From Vitrella brassicaformis (taxonomy: Eukaryota; Sar; Vitrellaceae), in the NCBI GenBank assembly GCA_001179505.1, contig CDMY01000240.1:1-38608 (forward strand): DNA of 38,608 nt, written 5' to 3'. The position numbers and the translations under genes were made by a program. How positions within the stretch are numbered: position 1 is the first letter of the stretch; each line of letters begins with the position of its first letter. The notes below the pieces were generated by a model. That model made no database searches and had not been told where the DNA came from. It saw only the letters and a program-made list of their open reading frames with translations. This document shows positions 18,696 through 30,017 of this stretch, one piece after another.

Positions 18696-21600
18696 ATGCT
18701 GTGCTACATCGCCTCCTTCGCCTTTCTCGGACTCGCGACGTAAGCCACGACGCTCACGACACACAGATGGACACACAGATGGCTGTATGTCATGTGTGAT
18801 GATCCCCTGCTGATGGCGGCCGGGGGCAGCGTGGCACTGGGCGTGCAGTCCAAGGTGGGACCGATCCCTGTACACGACCGTTTCCAGAACCTCTACAAGA
18901 CGCTTACAGGATCAACATTCACGTCTTCAGTGGTGCGCACACAGCACAACAGACTCCGAATGGCCGCACATGTACACACCATGTGTCTTGCCCTCTCTTT
19001 CGCGTTTTAGTTCGGATGCGACTTCGATAACCTAGGCATGCTCACTACGGGCAATGAGTGCCAAGACGCTAGGACAGGTTGTTGTCCCACTTTCACTCAA
19101 CTCAAGGCTGCGCTGAACGGTAGAAACATGCTTAGAATACGGCAAAAGTCCGGCTGGCTTGGCTTGTAGTCTTCCTTTGCTTGCCATATGTACAGATAAA
19201 CCGTGTGATTATAGCGACCTTCTCCAGAACGCAACCAAAGTGGCCATGCTAGCCAACAATGCCGATCTGCAGACGGCCTGTACCAACGGCTGCCTCAAAA
19301 AAGCCAAGACGGCACTCGAGAGTGGACTCAATACGGCGGGTGTCAAGGGCAGGGGATGTGTGGCTGCACAGACGGCGCTGCGCACTATCGAAAACATCTG
19401 CGCCATGGAGGTGACGGAAGCAAAAAATGGAAAATAGAAGGAGGTTTATAGTGTTCTCTTTTGCAGAATATCGATACATACTGTTTTGAGTACTTCAACA
19501 ACCACCTAGAGATCTACGAGGCGGCCATCCAGGACCACAGTACCTCACTCGTACACAAAAAGCCCCCCCTCCATACACACCGAGACACAGAGGAGACACA
19601 GAGCAGAGCAGCATTTTCTCTTCTTTTTTCCCTTTCATTCGTCAGGTAAGTTCTCTGATGATGGTATGCCTTGGGACGTGTGCGCGGAGCGATGCTTCCT
19701 AACCAACACCGCCGTAGTCCTCACTTCTCTAGGCGACACAACGGCCGGAAAGGTCGCTCGCAAGCAAGCCGATGACTACTTCAAGATGGTCTGCTCTAAG
19801 GTCATTTCCTCGAGTCACACACACAGACCAGCACAAAGCGGTGCACACAGAATGACGCACGTCTGCATACATATAAGCGCACATTCGCTTGCTTGCTTGC
19901 TTGATAGCAGTTAACGAACCCGCTCCCCGACCAAGCTGATCAATGCACTCAAGAGACTACCGCGCCAGCCGCCACTGTGCCAGCCCCGAGGCTGCGGGAG
20001 CTTGAGGAGACCGCTGCCTGGTACCAAATCGGCGCCGACATCGATGGCGAAGCGGCCGGTGACCGATCGGGGATAGCAGTGGCTATCTCAAGTGATGGCT
20101 CTCGTTTGGCCATCGGTGCTGACTATAATGATGGCGGTGGTTCTGACAGCAGTCATGTTCGCGTGTTTGACCTCACTGGATCCACCTGGACTCAAGTCGG
20201 CGCCGACATTGATGGCAAAGCGGCCGGTGATCAATCGGGGTATTCAGTGGCCATGTCCAGTGATGGCTCTCGTTTGGCCATCGGTGCTTACTGGAATGAT
20301 GCTGGTGGTTATGCAAGCGGTCATGTTCGCGTGTTTGACCTCGTTGAATCCACCTGGACTCAAGTCGGCGCCGACATCGATGGCCTAGCGGCCTATGACC
20401 AATCGGGGTATTCAGTGGCCATGTCCAGTGATGGCTCTCGTTTGGCCATCGGTGCTTGGGGGAATGATGACGGTGGTTCTGACAGCGGTCATGTTCGCGT
20501 GTTTGACCTCGTTGAATCCACCTGGACTCAAGTCGGCGCCGACATCGATGGCGAAGCGGCGGATGACTGGTCGGGGGCAGCAGTGGCGATGTCCAGTGAT
20601 GGCTCTCGTTTGGCCATCGGTGCCCCCTACCATTTTGGTAGTAGTCTTGACAGCGGTCATGTTCGCGTGTTTGACCTCGTTGAATCCACCTGGACTCAAG
20701 TCGGCGCCGACATCGATGGCGAAGCGGTCTTCGACAATTCGGGGTATTCAGTGGCCATGTCCAGTGATGGCTCTCGTTTGGCCATCGGTACTCAGGGGAA
20801 TAATGGCGGAGGTTCTGGCCGCGGTCATGTTCGCGTGTTTGACCTCGTTGAGTCCACCTGGACTCAAGTCGGCGTCGACATCGATGGCGAAGCGGATGAT
20901 GACCGGTCGGGGCAGTCAGTGGCCATGTCCAGTGATGGCTCTCGTTTGGCCATCGGTGCTTGGGGGAATGATGGCGGTGGTTCTCTTAGCGGTCATGTTC
21001 GCGTGTTTGACCTCGTTGAATCCACCTGGACTCAAGTCGGCGCCGACATCGATGGCGAAGCGGCCAATGACCAATCGAGGCGGTCGGTGGCCATGTCCAG
21101 TGATGGCTCTTCCTTCGCCATCGGTGCTCCGAGGAATGGTGGCGGCGGTTCTGACAGCGGCCATGTTCGCGTGTTCACGACCACTCCACAGCTGACACTG
21201 ACGACTGCTGCACCAAGCACAGCATCACTGACGAGTGCTGCAGCAAGCACAATATCACTGACGAGTGCTGAACCAAGCACAGAATCACTGACGAGTGCTG
21301 AACCAAGCACAGAATTACCAACCACTACTCCAGCAACCACATCAGCTCCAACAATTTCATCCGAGACGCCAACGCCAACGTCATCTATGCTGATATCCGA
21401 TCTGCTAGCCGATGGGCACATCATGGTCGACAGCGTCACCCCTGATGATCAGGAGGATGCGGCAGCTGTGTGTCATATATCATTCACCACGAGGGTGTCT
21501 TGTATTGCCGCCAACTATCCCAAGCGCATCACTTTGGCAGAGGACAGCCCTGTTACGGATGTCGAGGGCACCAGCTATGACGATATTATTACGGGCAACG

Positions 21601-22394
21601 CTAGAGACAATACGCTGGAAGGTGGAAATGGTAATGACACCATCGTCAGCGGTGGCGGAGATGACAGTAAGCGACCGAATAGAGAGAGAGAAAAGAGCTT
21701 TTCTTAGTCTATTGCCTTCATTCGTGTGTATTGCGTGTGTGTGTGTTTTTGAGTTAGTTCTGCTCGGAATGCAAGGAGCGGACATGTTGTAGGCAACACA
21801 AGATACTGAAGAGTTGCATGTTCATCCATTGTGAGCTCATGTCTGATACAGTGTGATTTCCAACAAGGCGGCCACGTATCCATCCCCGTGTTTGACACAC
21901 TTGACGATGGCAATCAACACGATGTGCTGGACCTGACTAACTTTCTACACATTACCACCATGGCCGACCTCATGACTCGAGTGTCGGAGGGAAGTGTTCG
22001 TATCGTCGTCAACCAAAACGTCTTGGTGACGATACAGAACCTCATGCCTGAGGGCATGCGTGAGGAATATATCGCTTTGCCCGCGCTGCAAAACACTTCG
22101 ACAGGCGAGAACATACATATTGGCTGATCTGCATCTTTTAATTTTTCCTATACATGCAGAGTCACCTGGGTCTTCGACTTCAACCGCGACTGCCTTGACC
22201 AAGAAGGCCTTGGTGGCGTCTTTGGTATTATCGCTGTATGCCTTGTATATGGCGGTATTGTATGGGTCGTAATGCGGAGGAGAGTGAGGAGAAGAAAGCC
22301 AAGAAGTTCGACCTGGAGATCGAGGAGGGCGCTGACAATCATCGTCAGAGAAGGAGGGGAGCGCAAAGTACTCACAACAAAAACTTCTTCTTGA
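18696..22394 (+). CDS. Surface protein: signal peptide, Cys-rich domain, 7 FG-GAP_2 repeats, Ser/Thr stalk, RTX-like segment, TM/GPI tail
   Basis: In-phase exons are 18696-18739, 18779-18929, 19011-19119, 19196-19410, 19467-19539, 19646-19800 and 19911-21666. The start MLCYIASFAFLGLA begins a signal peptide that continues into exon 2. Exons 2-6 form a helical domain with about 14 Cys (such as GCDFDNLG, TNGCLKKAK, WDVCAERCF). Exon 7 holds seven 56-residue repeats like WTQVGADIDGEAADDWSG and SSDGSRLAIGA, the FG-GAP_2 type that should form a seven-bladed propeller. A repetitive Ser/Thr stalk and a YDDIITGNARDNTLEGG calcium-loop-like segment follow. Downstream pieces are less sure: a 17-nt exon (21814-21830), 21852-22059 and a last exon from 22160 or 22162. 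The last gives either a GPI-like tail (stop 22272) or a TM helix with RRRVRRRK tail (stop 22394). Probably adhesive or ligand-binding. Confidence 0.72.
20019..21194 (+). repeat. Seven tandem 168-bp repeats (FG-GAP_2 blades)
   Basis: Unit starts at TGG codons 20019, 20187, 20355, 20523 and every 168 bp after. The stretch ATGTCCAGTGATGGCTCTCG is identical in most units, including silent sites, which points to recent homogenisation. Variation is concentrated at the loop residues after GEA and after AIGA. Confidence 0.9.
21198..21317 (+). repeat. Four 30-bp repeats in the Ser/Thr stalk
   Basis: Four in-frame copies of a 30-bp unit encode LTSAEPSTES-like decapeptides. They look like an extendable, probably O-glycosylated stalk between the propeller and the RTX-like region. 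Confidence 0.85.
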
Positions 22395-23531
22395 ACCCTT
22401 CTTCACTAGTGCTTTTCGGGTGTTCGTTTATCTGGATCCGTATGCCTCTAGCTGATTGACATGTGTCCGACTGTCTTTCGATCCCTCCCTGCCAACTTCC
22501 TGGTGTCTGTCCGTCCGTCCGTTTGTCCGTATGTCAGGCTTGCTTGTCAGGAAAGCAGGATTTCGGTCGGTTTGCCTTCTCTCTTGAACGACTGACCCAC
22601 TAATTAATTAATTAATTAATTAATCAATCAATCGTTCATCATTGCAAAGAGGTCCGAGATGAATTAATTGAGATTCATTCACGCCTGTACAAGTGCAATT
22701 GACCGGCAAATCTGGGGATGGGATAGCAAGAGAGAGAGCAAGATAGAGAAGAACGAGCAACAATTGAGTAAAGGACAGAAATCAAGCCGCCAACACTCGA
22801 AGGATCTGCAGTGTCTTCTGTTCGATGAAGGCGTGAGAGAGACAGACAGAGACACAGAGAGAGACAGAGAGACAGGCGCACGGGGCAGGCAGAGACATGC
22901 ACAGGCTTGTCTGCGGGATCCGGTCCTATTGCGCATAGCTGCAGGGACGGCAGATGGTACATTACGCGTTGCGGCTGGCTCGTCTCTTTGTCAGCGCTTA
23001 CTTGCGACTGGCTCACACACTTGAGCAGGACAGGATGTGTGTTTCCACGAATCTGACCGATAGACAATCAATTATCGTGGGGGGCGGGGAGTGTGGGTGA
23101 TGCGAGAAGTATCCTGGTGGTGGCAGGAGGGCTGAGACTGTGGCTGTGAGTTGAGAGTGTGCGAGAATGTGACTTGTGAGGTGAGACTTGAGACTGTGTC
23201 TGTGTCTGTGTGTTGGGGCGTGTGTGGGTCAATTGATGACTTGAGCGAGATGTGTCGTCATTTCGTTGCGATGCACTGCTATACAATAGAATACACAGAC
23301 CTCATCCATGTCATGTGCCCTAGAAGTCAGGCGTCATCTCATCTCACACGAAGAGCCCAACCAACAGCTGTCTGTACACAAGCAGCAGTCTCGCCGCTAG
23401 ACCAATGTCGACCATTCTTCCTTCCTGATGCTGGCGTAGATCCTGTCTGGCACGATCCGGAAGAACAGAGACCCGTGCCAACCAGGACAGACGACAACCG
23501 AAGGCAGACAGTCGACATGGCTGTGACTGAC
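22395..23531. other. Intergenic with simple repeats and R2 copy 2
   Basis: No gene seen. TTAA/ATCA tetranucleotide tract at 22601-22633, a GACAGA-rich stretch at about 22840-22875, and the second copy of R2 at about 23128-23290. The last 230 bp form the 3' flank of the TRAPPC2 gene. Confidence 0.5.
23128..23290 (+). repeat. Dispersed repeat R2, copy 2
   Basis: Matches 18495-18620 in the same orientation, expanded by TGTGTC repeats in the middle. Both copies lie in gene-flanking DNA near convergent or tandem gene ends. Confidence 0.55.
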
Positions 23532-23647
23532 TCAGGTAAGGTACTTCTTGCCGGCCTGTTTGACTCGTTTGTCGAACCCCGAGGAGTAGATGGGCCGATT
23601 GACCTCATAGAAGGGATTCAGCAACGTCTGCGCACACACGGATACAC

Positions 23648-23678
<31 letters not shown>

Positions 23679-24164
23679 AGAGAGAGATATCAGCACGGGG
23701 GCAGGGTGCATGTGCATGTGTGTGCTGCCTCCCTCTCTGCCTCTCTTCTCTGCCTGGCTGGCTGGCTGGCTGTCTGACCCTGATGTATAGGTCGTGGACC
23801 TCCTGGAAGAAGTTCTTGATGTTGTCCTCGTTGCGGTGCTTGTGCAGCAGCATCAACTTGATGTGCCCCGCCGTTACATAGCCCGACACGAAGAACTCAT
23901 TGAACTTGTCCACCAGCTTCAGATACCTTCACACACCCGAACAACACACAAACACACGATTCATCTGCTGTCTGTCAGCAGACCGCCATATGCTCACATC
24001 TGTTGAGTGTGGAAGACCTGCGCGTCCACCATGTCGAGAGCCGCGTGGAGGATGAACTGGTCAAGGTGCGGGCTGTCGTCCCGCTTGCCCGCCGAGCTCA
24101 GGTCCGCCTCGTACAGCAGCTGGTCGCCCTTGCCCACAATCACAAACACATACACCGTCGCCAT
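23532..24164 (-). CDS. TRAPPC2: TRAPP complex subunit 2 (sedlin/Trs20 family), 3 exons
   Basis: A longin-fold subunit of TRAPP, the Rab1-GEF tethering complex of the early secretory pathway and Golgi. Minus-strand exons are 24164-23998, 23926-23779 and 23627-23532, in phase, 136 aa, close to the usual length of about 140. The start [19 protein letters not shown] is the first longin strand. Next come [52 protein letters not shown] and LLNPFYEVN, the last two highly characteristic of the family. It ends [14 protein letters not shown]. The first junction splits the Met codon before YLKLVDKFN, which fixes donor and acceptor. It is divergent from DAHP synthase across 389 bp. Assignment is firm. 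Confidence 0.92.
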
Positions 24165-24553
24165 CGACAATCAATCTGAGCGGCTGCGGCTCCAAATCTT
24201 CACTCAGAGATGGAATATTGGCTCAGATCATGGGCAGCAAAGGGCCTCTGGCATGTTGACCGCTGCGCATCGACGCCCAGACACTTTCTCTGAGGTCTCA
24301 CAATCACTGCGAGCTCAAATTGTGCGGCGAGTTAAGCTCGCTCAGAGGGGAGGGAGAGAGGGAAGCAGGAGCGGAAGGCGTCCTTCAGCCATAGTCCTCC
24401 TCTTGCACTCGCTTATCAGATCAGCCAAAGATCCACAAGCAACCGCTGCTCCATCGGAATTGTCTTCTGTTGGTCCCTTGCTGTTGTTGCGCCTTCCATT
24501 CCTTAAAGATCTCTCTCTGCAAGTGACTGAGTTCTGCTGCCCCGCTGCCTGTT
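24165..24553. promoter_or_regulatory. Divergent TRAPPC2/DAHPS promoter region
   Basis: 389 bp between start codons. CTGCGAGCT is at 24307-24315, 143 bp from the TRAPPC2 ATG and about 240 bp from that of DAHPS. No open reading frame of note. Confidence 0.5.
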
Positions 24554-27113
24554 ATGGTCCGTGAGCGCGAAATGGATGCGTCGACGTCGTGCACCGAAGA
24601 TGTGGCAGGGCCGCCAGCCAAGAAGCAGCGCATGGACATGGACTCGCCATCCTCACCTGCACGCCCTTGGGACCCGCTCACGTGGAAGGTGAGATGACAA
24701 CAACACACAACACATCATCTGCCATAGCTCATGGTTTGGTTAAATGTCTTGTGCAGGCGCTGCCCAGCTGCCAGAACCCGTTTGCATCGGTCATGCCGGC
24801 TGCTGTGGCGAGTGTCGAGCGTCAACTGTCGGCGCTGCCCCCCCTGGTGTACCCCACTGAGGTGCAGAAGCTGAGAGGGCTGCTCGAGGAGGTCCACGGG
24901 GGGCAGCGGTTCTTGCTGCAGGGAGGTACGTGAAGAGAAGAATGGGCGGGTGGATGGATGGATGGCATTGATTGTGTTGTTGTGTGCAGGTGACTGTGCT
25001 GAGCGTTTCCTGGACTGCTCTGCGAGTGTGATTGCGGTCAAGCTCAAGATCCTCCTGCAGATGAGCCTCGTCCTCTCGTATGCAGGTGCGTGAGGGTCAC
25101 TATACCATCATATGTGTGTGTGTGTGGTCATGGTGTGTCTGTTCAATGATCCATTCAGGCCGCAAGCCCACAGTGAGGATTGCGCGCATTGCAGGACAGT
25201 ACGGCAAGCCACGGTGAGCACATGAAGGAGGTGCAATCGCACACGCTTTTATGTGTGGGCGGATCAATGGTCAGGTCGTCAGCCATGGAGACCGTCAATG
25301 GCCAGCAGGTGCCCTCATTCAGGGGCGACAACGTCAATGACATGGACCCAAACAACCGCACACCTGACCCGGAGAGGCTCGTCAAAGGTCCGTTAGTCAG
25401 TCAACACACACACACACCCAGACACAGACAGGCACATCAGCCATGTGCCCGTTTGTGTCCTTCAGCGTATTTCCATTCGGCGGCAACGCTCAACTACCTG
25501 CGGGCCCTGCTGACTGGCGGCTTCGCGGACCTCCACGAGTCCAAACACTGGGAACTGGAATACGTCAACAGCAAGGAGCGCAGGCAAGCAATGGCGAGAA
25601 GAGACAGTAATGTGAAGCAGGTGGGGACGCTCTCTCTCTCTCTGTGTGTGCAGGCTCGAGTACGAGGCGTTGGTTGAGAATTTGCTGGACGGGCTGTCCT
25701 TCCTCGACGTGTGTGGGGCCACTGGCGAAGCGGTGAGCGGGGCGGCCTGGTGGCTGGACGGCATGAGGGCATGGCCATGGGGGATGTGTGGTGGTTTCGA
25801 TCAGTCCAAGACGGTCGATCTGTTCACCAGCCACGAGGCCCTCGTACTGCCCTACGAGGCGGCCATGACGCGACGCTTCAACGGACAGGTCAGCCAGCCG
25901 CTTTGCCAACACACACGCAGCACATCCATCCATCCATCCATATTTCTCTCTCTCTGTCTGTGTGTCTGTGTGTCTGTGTGTGCAGTGGTTCAACACAAGC
26001 GCCCACTTGGTGTGGATCGGCGACCGCACGAGACAGCTCGACCACGCACACGTCGAATACTGCCGAGGCATCGAGAATCCCGTGGGCATCAAGGTGGGCC
26101 CCTCAGCCCCGCCCAGCGAGATTGTCGACCTGTGCAAGAGGCTCGACCCGCAGAACCAGCCGGGCAAGCTGGTGCTCATCACGCGGCTGGGGGCCAAGAA
26201 CGTCCAAACACACCTGCCGCCGCTCATCAAGGCTGCCAAAGAGGTCTGTGGGCGTGTCTGTGGGCGGTGGGTGGGCACAGACATGCACATGATCTCTCTC
26301 TCTGCGTATGTGTGTGTGTGGTGTGCAGGCTGGTCTGAATGTCATCTTCCAGTGCGACCCTATGCACGGTATGCATCACGCCGGCCCCCGTGTATGTATT
26401 TATGTGTGTATATGTGTGGCTGTGTGTGTGTGTAGGCAACACTGAGAAGGCCAGCAGCGGCCACAAAACGCGCCGCTTCGACACGGTGCTCGAGGAGCTC
26501 CTCGAGACATTCAAGACACACAAGGTGACTGCACACGGATGGATGGACACAGACAGACAGACAGGCAGACAGACAGACAGACGTGCACACCTGTGCGTGT
26601 TGTGTGTGCAGGCGCACGGCTCGCATCTCGGCGGTGTGCATTTCGAGATGACCGGTCAGTCAGTCAGTCAGTCGGCCTTGAGCGACCATGCCGCGACAGA
26701 GAGGCACATGGATACGTGTCTTTCTGGTTGCAGGTGAGGACGTCACCGAGTGCACCGGTGGGCCCCAGGAGATCGACGACACCGACCTCCACATACGGTT
26801 GGCACATGAGCCCACACACACGTTCACACACACATACACACACTCTTCGCGTGGTGGTGTCTCTGTGTGTCCCTCCCTCCCTCCCTGACAGGTACACGAC
26901 CTACTGCGACCCCCGCCTCAACTACGCCCAAAGCCTCGAGATGGCCTTCAAACTCGCAGCATGCCTCAAGTAACCAACACACTGACCCACACACACGCAC
27001 AAGCCAGACAGCTCCACATGGATGTGTGTGTGTGCAGGAGTGACCGGCGGGCGCCCTTCACGAGCAGCGGCAGTGCCCACGACATCGAGGCGCCCCCCAC
27101 CACACACGAGTGA
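24554..27113 (+). CDS. Class II DAHP synthase, 15 exons
   Basis: Condenses phosphoenolpyruvate and erythrose 4-phosphate, the first step of the shikimate pathway. Exons: 24554-24688, 24757-24925, 24990-25085, 25159-25213, 25275-25387, 25466-25583, 25654-25732, 25805-25888, 25986-26243, 26329-26368, 26436-26524, 26612-26654, 26734-26797, 26892-26969, 27038-27113; 498 aa. Class II motifs in order: PWDPLTWKALPSCQNP, ARIAGQYGKPRS, RTPDPERL, FTSHEALVLPYE, HLVWIGDRTRQLDHAHVEY, NPVGIKVGP, CDPMHGNT, HLGGVHFEMTGEDVTECTGG and YTTYCDPRLN. Exon 6 uses a GC donor (AG|GCAAGC) to keep frame. Intron 7 (72 nt) is in frame and stop-free. The N-terminus (AKKQRMDMDSP) lacks a plastid leader, unlike MetRS here, so a cytosolic enzyme is likely. 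A Met at 24572 is an alternative start. Confidence 0.92.
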
Positions 27114-28924
27114 AGCTGAATTAATCTGATGCGTGTGTGGGCTGTGTACAGGTGTGTGCATGACTGCCTTTTTGAACGGACCAATGGGCTTTACTGAGAA
27201 TGAATGAGAGCTGCCTATGCGCAACAGCCAGCCAGCCTGTCTGTCAGTTGGTTTGGTCAACGGCCTTCTCTGTGTGTTCATTCAAGTTAGATTTTTGAAT
27301 CCTGTGTGCAGCCAGAGCTGGCCGCAGTTAATTAAAATTCGTCCTGCCGGAGGCTTGGATGGAGTGAACGCGCTTGTTTGTGCGTGCCGCGATTGACTAA
27401 GGTGACAATCAAGATGTCCGATGGTCCGCAAAACAGAGATCGAATAGACAGACAGAGACCGAATAGACAGACAGATCGACAGACGAAGAGACAGGCAGGG
27501 AGGTCATCGGGAGGGAGGGAGGGAGGGCAACACGATATGTGTCGTGCCATCAACGCCCACTTCAATCGGCGCAATGAACAATTGTCAATGCGCCGATTGA
27601 ACGATCGCCATGATACCCACACACACGCACCCGAATGTCTCGCAACACACGTGAACCCATACATCTCCATCCATCCATTCACCCACAACGCACACACACA
27701 CACACAGGGAGAGAGAGAGAGAGAAAAGGCAGCAAAGAAAGGAGAAGAAAAAAAGACGATACAATACAATGATTGCATCCGTGTGTCCGCATGAAAGGAA
27801 TATGCATGTGTGCAGACCAATGCACGGCGTCAAGTGAATGAATTAACAGCTGACACACATTTTCATCGTGTCTGTTCCCGTAGAGTTCGAGAGTCGAGAC
27901 AAAGATGCATTGTGTGTGCACGCATATGCGTTTCTTGTGTATACACAGAACCGCTCAATTTGATGTGTGAGGAGGAGGCCATGGAGGTGTGAAGAGGCCA
28001 TGGGTAATGAACCGAAAGACAAGACGGCAGACAGCAACAGGGGGCTTGACTTGCATTCTGCGTATGTGTTGGCTGCTTGACTGCGTGTGCTTGTTGTAAT
28101 TGTTCGTGCCGGTTGACTAACGAGACAATCGAGATGTATCGCATTTATCATTCCCATGGTCTGCAACGTGGATGTACAGCAATCCATCAACACACGCCAA
28201 CACACAGACATATCGACACACACGAATGCACAGGCAGGCAGGCAGGCAGGCAGGTAGGCAGGGAGGGAGGGAGGGAGGATACGATATGTGTCGTGCCACA
28301 CCCAGTTCAATCCGCACAATGAATGATCGTCAACAAGCCGATTCTACGATGAATCACGTGCATCTCCATCAAGTTATCCACAACGCACACACACAAACAG
28401 AGAGAGAGAAGACAGCAAGGAAGAACACGATACGATACGATACGATACGATGACATGATTTTATGTCTGCAAATGAAAAGCGTCTGTAAGCAACCAAGCG
28501 TAGCTCGACGAATGAACGAAGGGTAGCTAGAACGATGTCAACAGTTGACACATCACGATGCACTCAAAATAAATACATCAAACATCACGCATATCCGTGA
28601 GCCCACACGTCCATATGCCCCTGTTCGATTGCTCGCTCCTTCGATGCCCTCTCCCGCCCACATATACACGAGACTACACGGCACGACACGCAACCCAATA
28701 GACGCTGACCCACTGCACAGCTGGCAGCCTTTCGCGAGGCGATCAGATTGCCGCACGAGGCAACACGGAAAATACCAACACATACAAACAACCACAACGA
28801 TTGCAACACAGAACAAGTACCCACTGCAAGAGCTCACGCCCTGTCCTCATACGTATGCACACACATGCACCCGTTTACACAGCAGCACACCAGGGAAAGA
28901 AGGTCTGTGTGTGTCAGACAGATC
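27114..28924. repeat. Repeat-rich intergenic region
   Basis: No gene supported. Contains (GGGA)n G-runs at about 27506-27528 and 28258-28278 (possible G-quadruplexes), a GA-rich tract at 27708-27730, a (GATAC)n tract at about 28426-28450, and the left part of the 4 kb duplication: 28080-28330 matches 33010-33240, and 28545-28870 matches 33425-33740. 27370-27620 is a weaker third relative (TGACTAAGGTGACAATC.AGATGT). Confidence 0.55.
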
Positions 28925-30017
28925 TCAGTCAAACTCCAATTGGAAGGCCAGGTAGGGCTGATGGTGGTTGGGGAGGGGAGTGCAGACCCCGGCGGCGCAG
29001 CCCTCGCGATTGTAGGTGGCAACGTCGAACTTGAGCTTCAACTTCATATCGTCCAATCCCGGCATCGATAGCCTCTCAACCTTGCCCTGACACACAGAAC
29101 AAACAGCCGTTTGTAATACCGGATGGATCCTGTTTGGCGTCGGTGTGCGGTGTGTGTATACCCACCCGATTCTTGACGAGGTCTTTCAGTATGCACTCGA
29201 GGCAAAACTCGTCCATGAAGTCGTCAAACCAGCCCTCCATTCCCTCATAGATGGTCTCGAGCTGCTCCGTGACCATGTCGATCATGTACTGCAGAGTGAA
29301 GGTGCCGGCGCCCCCCAGGATGTCCTTCACGATCGCCGTGATCCCTTCGGCGTACTCTTTCTCATCAATCACCTCACCTACACAGACACAGACAGAGAGG
29401 GAGAGGGAGAGATACACAAATGCACCAAGGGCGTCCTAATGTGCTGGCTCACCCCAAAACACTTGACCACACTCATAAGGTCCACCAAAGGGGTCTGGCT
29501 CACACCGCGGTCCGTATTCCTCATTTATCTCGCGCTTCTTTTCGTTGCGATTGCTGGAAACGATGTCGTCAAGGCCGGTAGCCTCAGCAATTCCGTCGCG
29601 AACCCTCGAGGCGGCCTGACCGGCTGCCTCCTGCAAGTCACCCACTCCAGCGGGATCTTCTGCAAGCTCTTTGGCTCCTTGAACGGCCCCCGCGACGTCA
29701 CCACGCCGCGCAGCGTCGACGGTGTTCTCAACCCTCTCTCGTTGGTTGTCCACATACTGCTGGCCAGCGTCAGCAACTTGCTGGCCTGCGTTGGAGAGGC
29801 CATCTGCAGCCTTTTTGAATGGGTTCAGCTTGCGGTGCTCGCCGTCGCCCGCACCACCACCTCGTAGGCCAGACGGGGCCTGATGTGACACGACATACAC
29901 GCACAATGTCATGCGGCACACAACGATGTGACAGAGATGCGTCCAGCCGCCAATGCTTACCGAGGACGCAGGCCAGATGGCGATGGCGAGTGCAACCGTC
30001 AGCAGGGCCAGCTTCAT
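28925..30017 (-). CDS. Secreted helical protein, paralog 1, 4 exons
   Basis: Not a family I recognise. Minus-strand exons are 30017-29961, 29879-29453, 29377-29166 and 29086-28925, in phase, 285 aa. Exon 1 is exactly a signal peptide (MKLALLTVALAIAIWPASS). The mature part begins APSGLRGGGAGDGEHRKL. A charged amphipathic region follows, with VADAGQQYVDNQRERVENTV and ARRGDVAGAVQGAKELAEDP. A Cys-containing linker (CEPDPFGGPYECGQ) precedes a helical domain (ITAIVKDILGGAGTFTLQ, MVTEQLETIYEGMEGWFDDF) with CLEC. The last exon has SMPGLDDMKLKLKFDVATYN and GCAAGVCTP, which may be a beta-rich domain with one disulphide. It is divergent from A3 across 646 bp. Probably exported to a secretory compartment, cell surface or outside. 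Confidence 0.72.

Noticed and set aside
20019-21194. CRISPR-like periodic repeat
   Set aside because: Units are 168 bp and coding, with variation inside codons, not short repeats with spacers.
20092-21195. Long open frames in other phases and on the minus strand across the 168-bp repeats
   Set aside because: 168 is a multiple of three, so one stop-free unit opens every copy. Only the FG-GAP_2 frame joins upstream exons in phase.
21540-21666. RTX toxin
   Set aside because: Only a short calcium-loop-like segment is present, in a spliced surface protein with no toxin domain or secretion system nearby.
27332-27833. Open frames of 80-160 codons in the CA/GT and GA tracts
   Set aside because: They encode only Cys/Val/Leu/Ser or His/Thr repeats, with no similarity to anything and no splice context.
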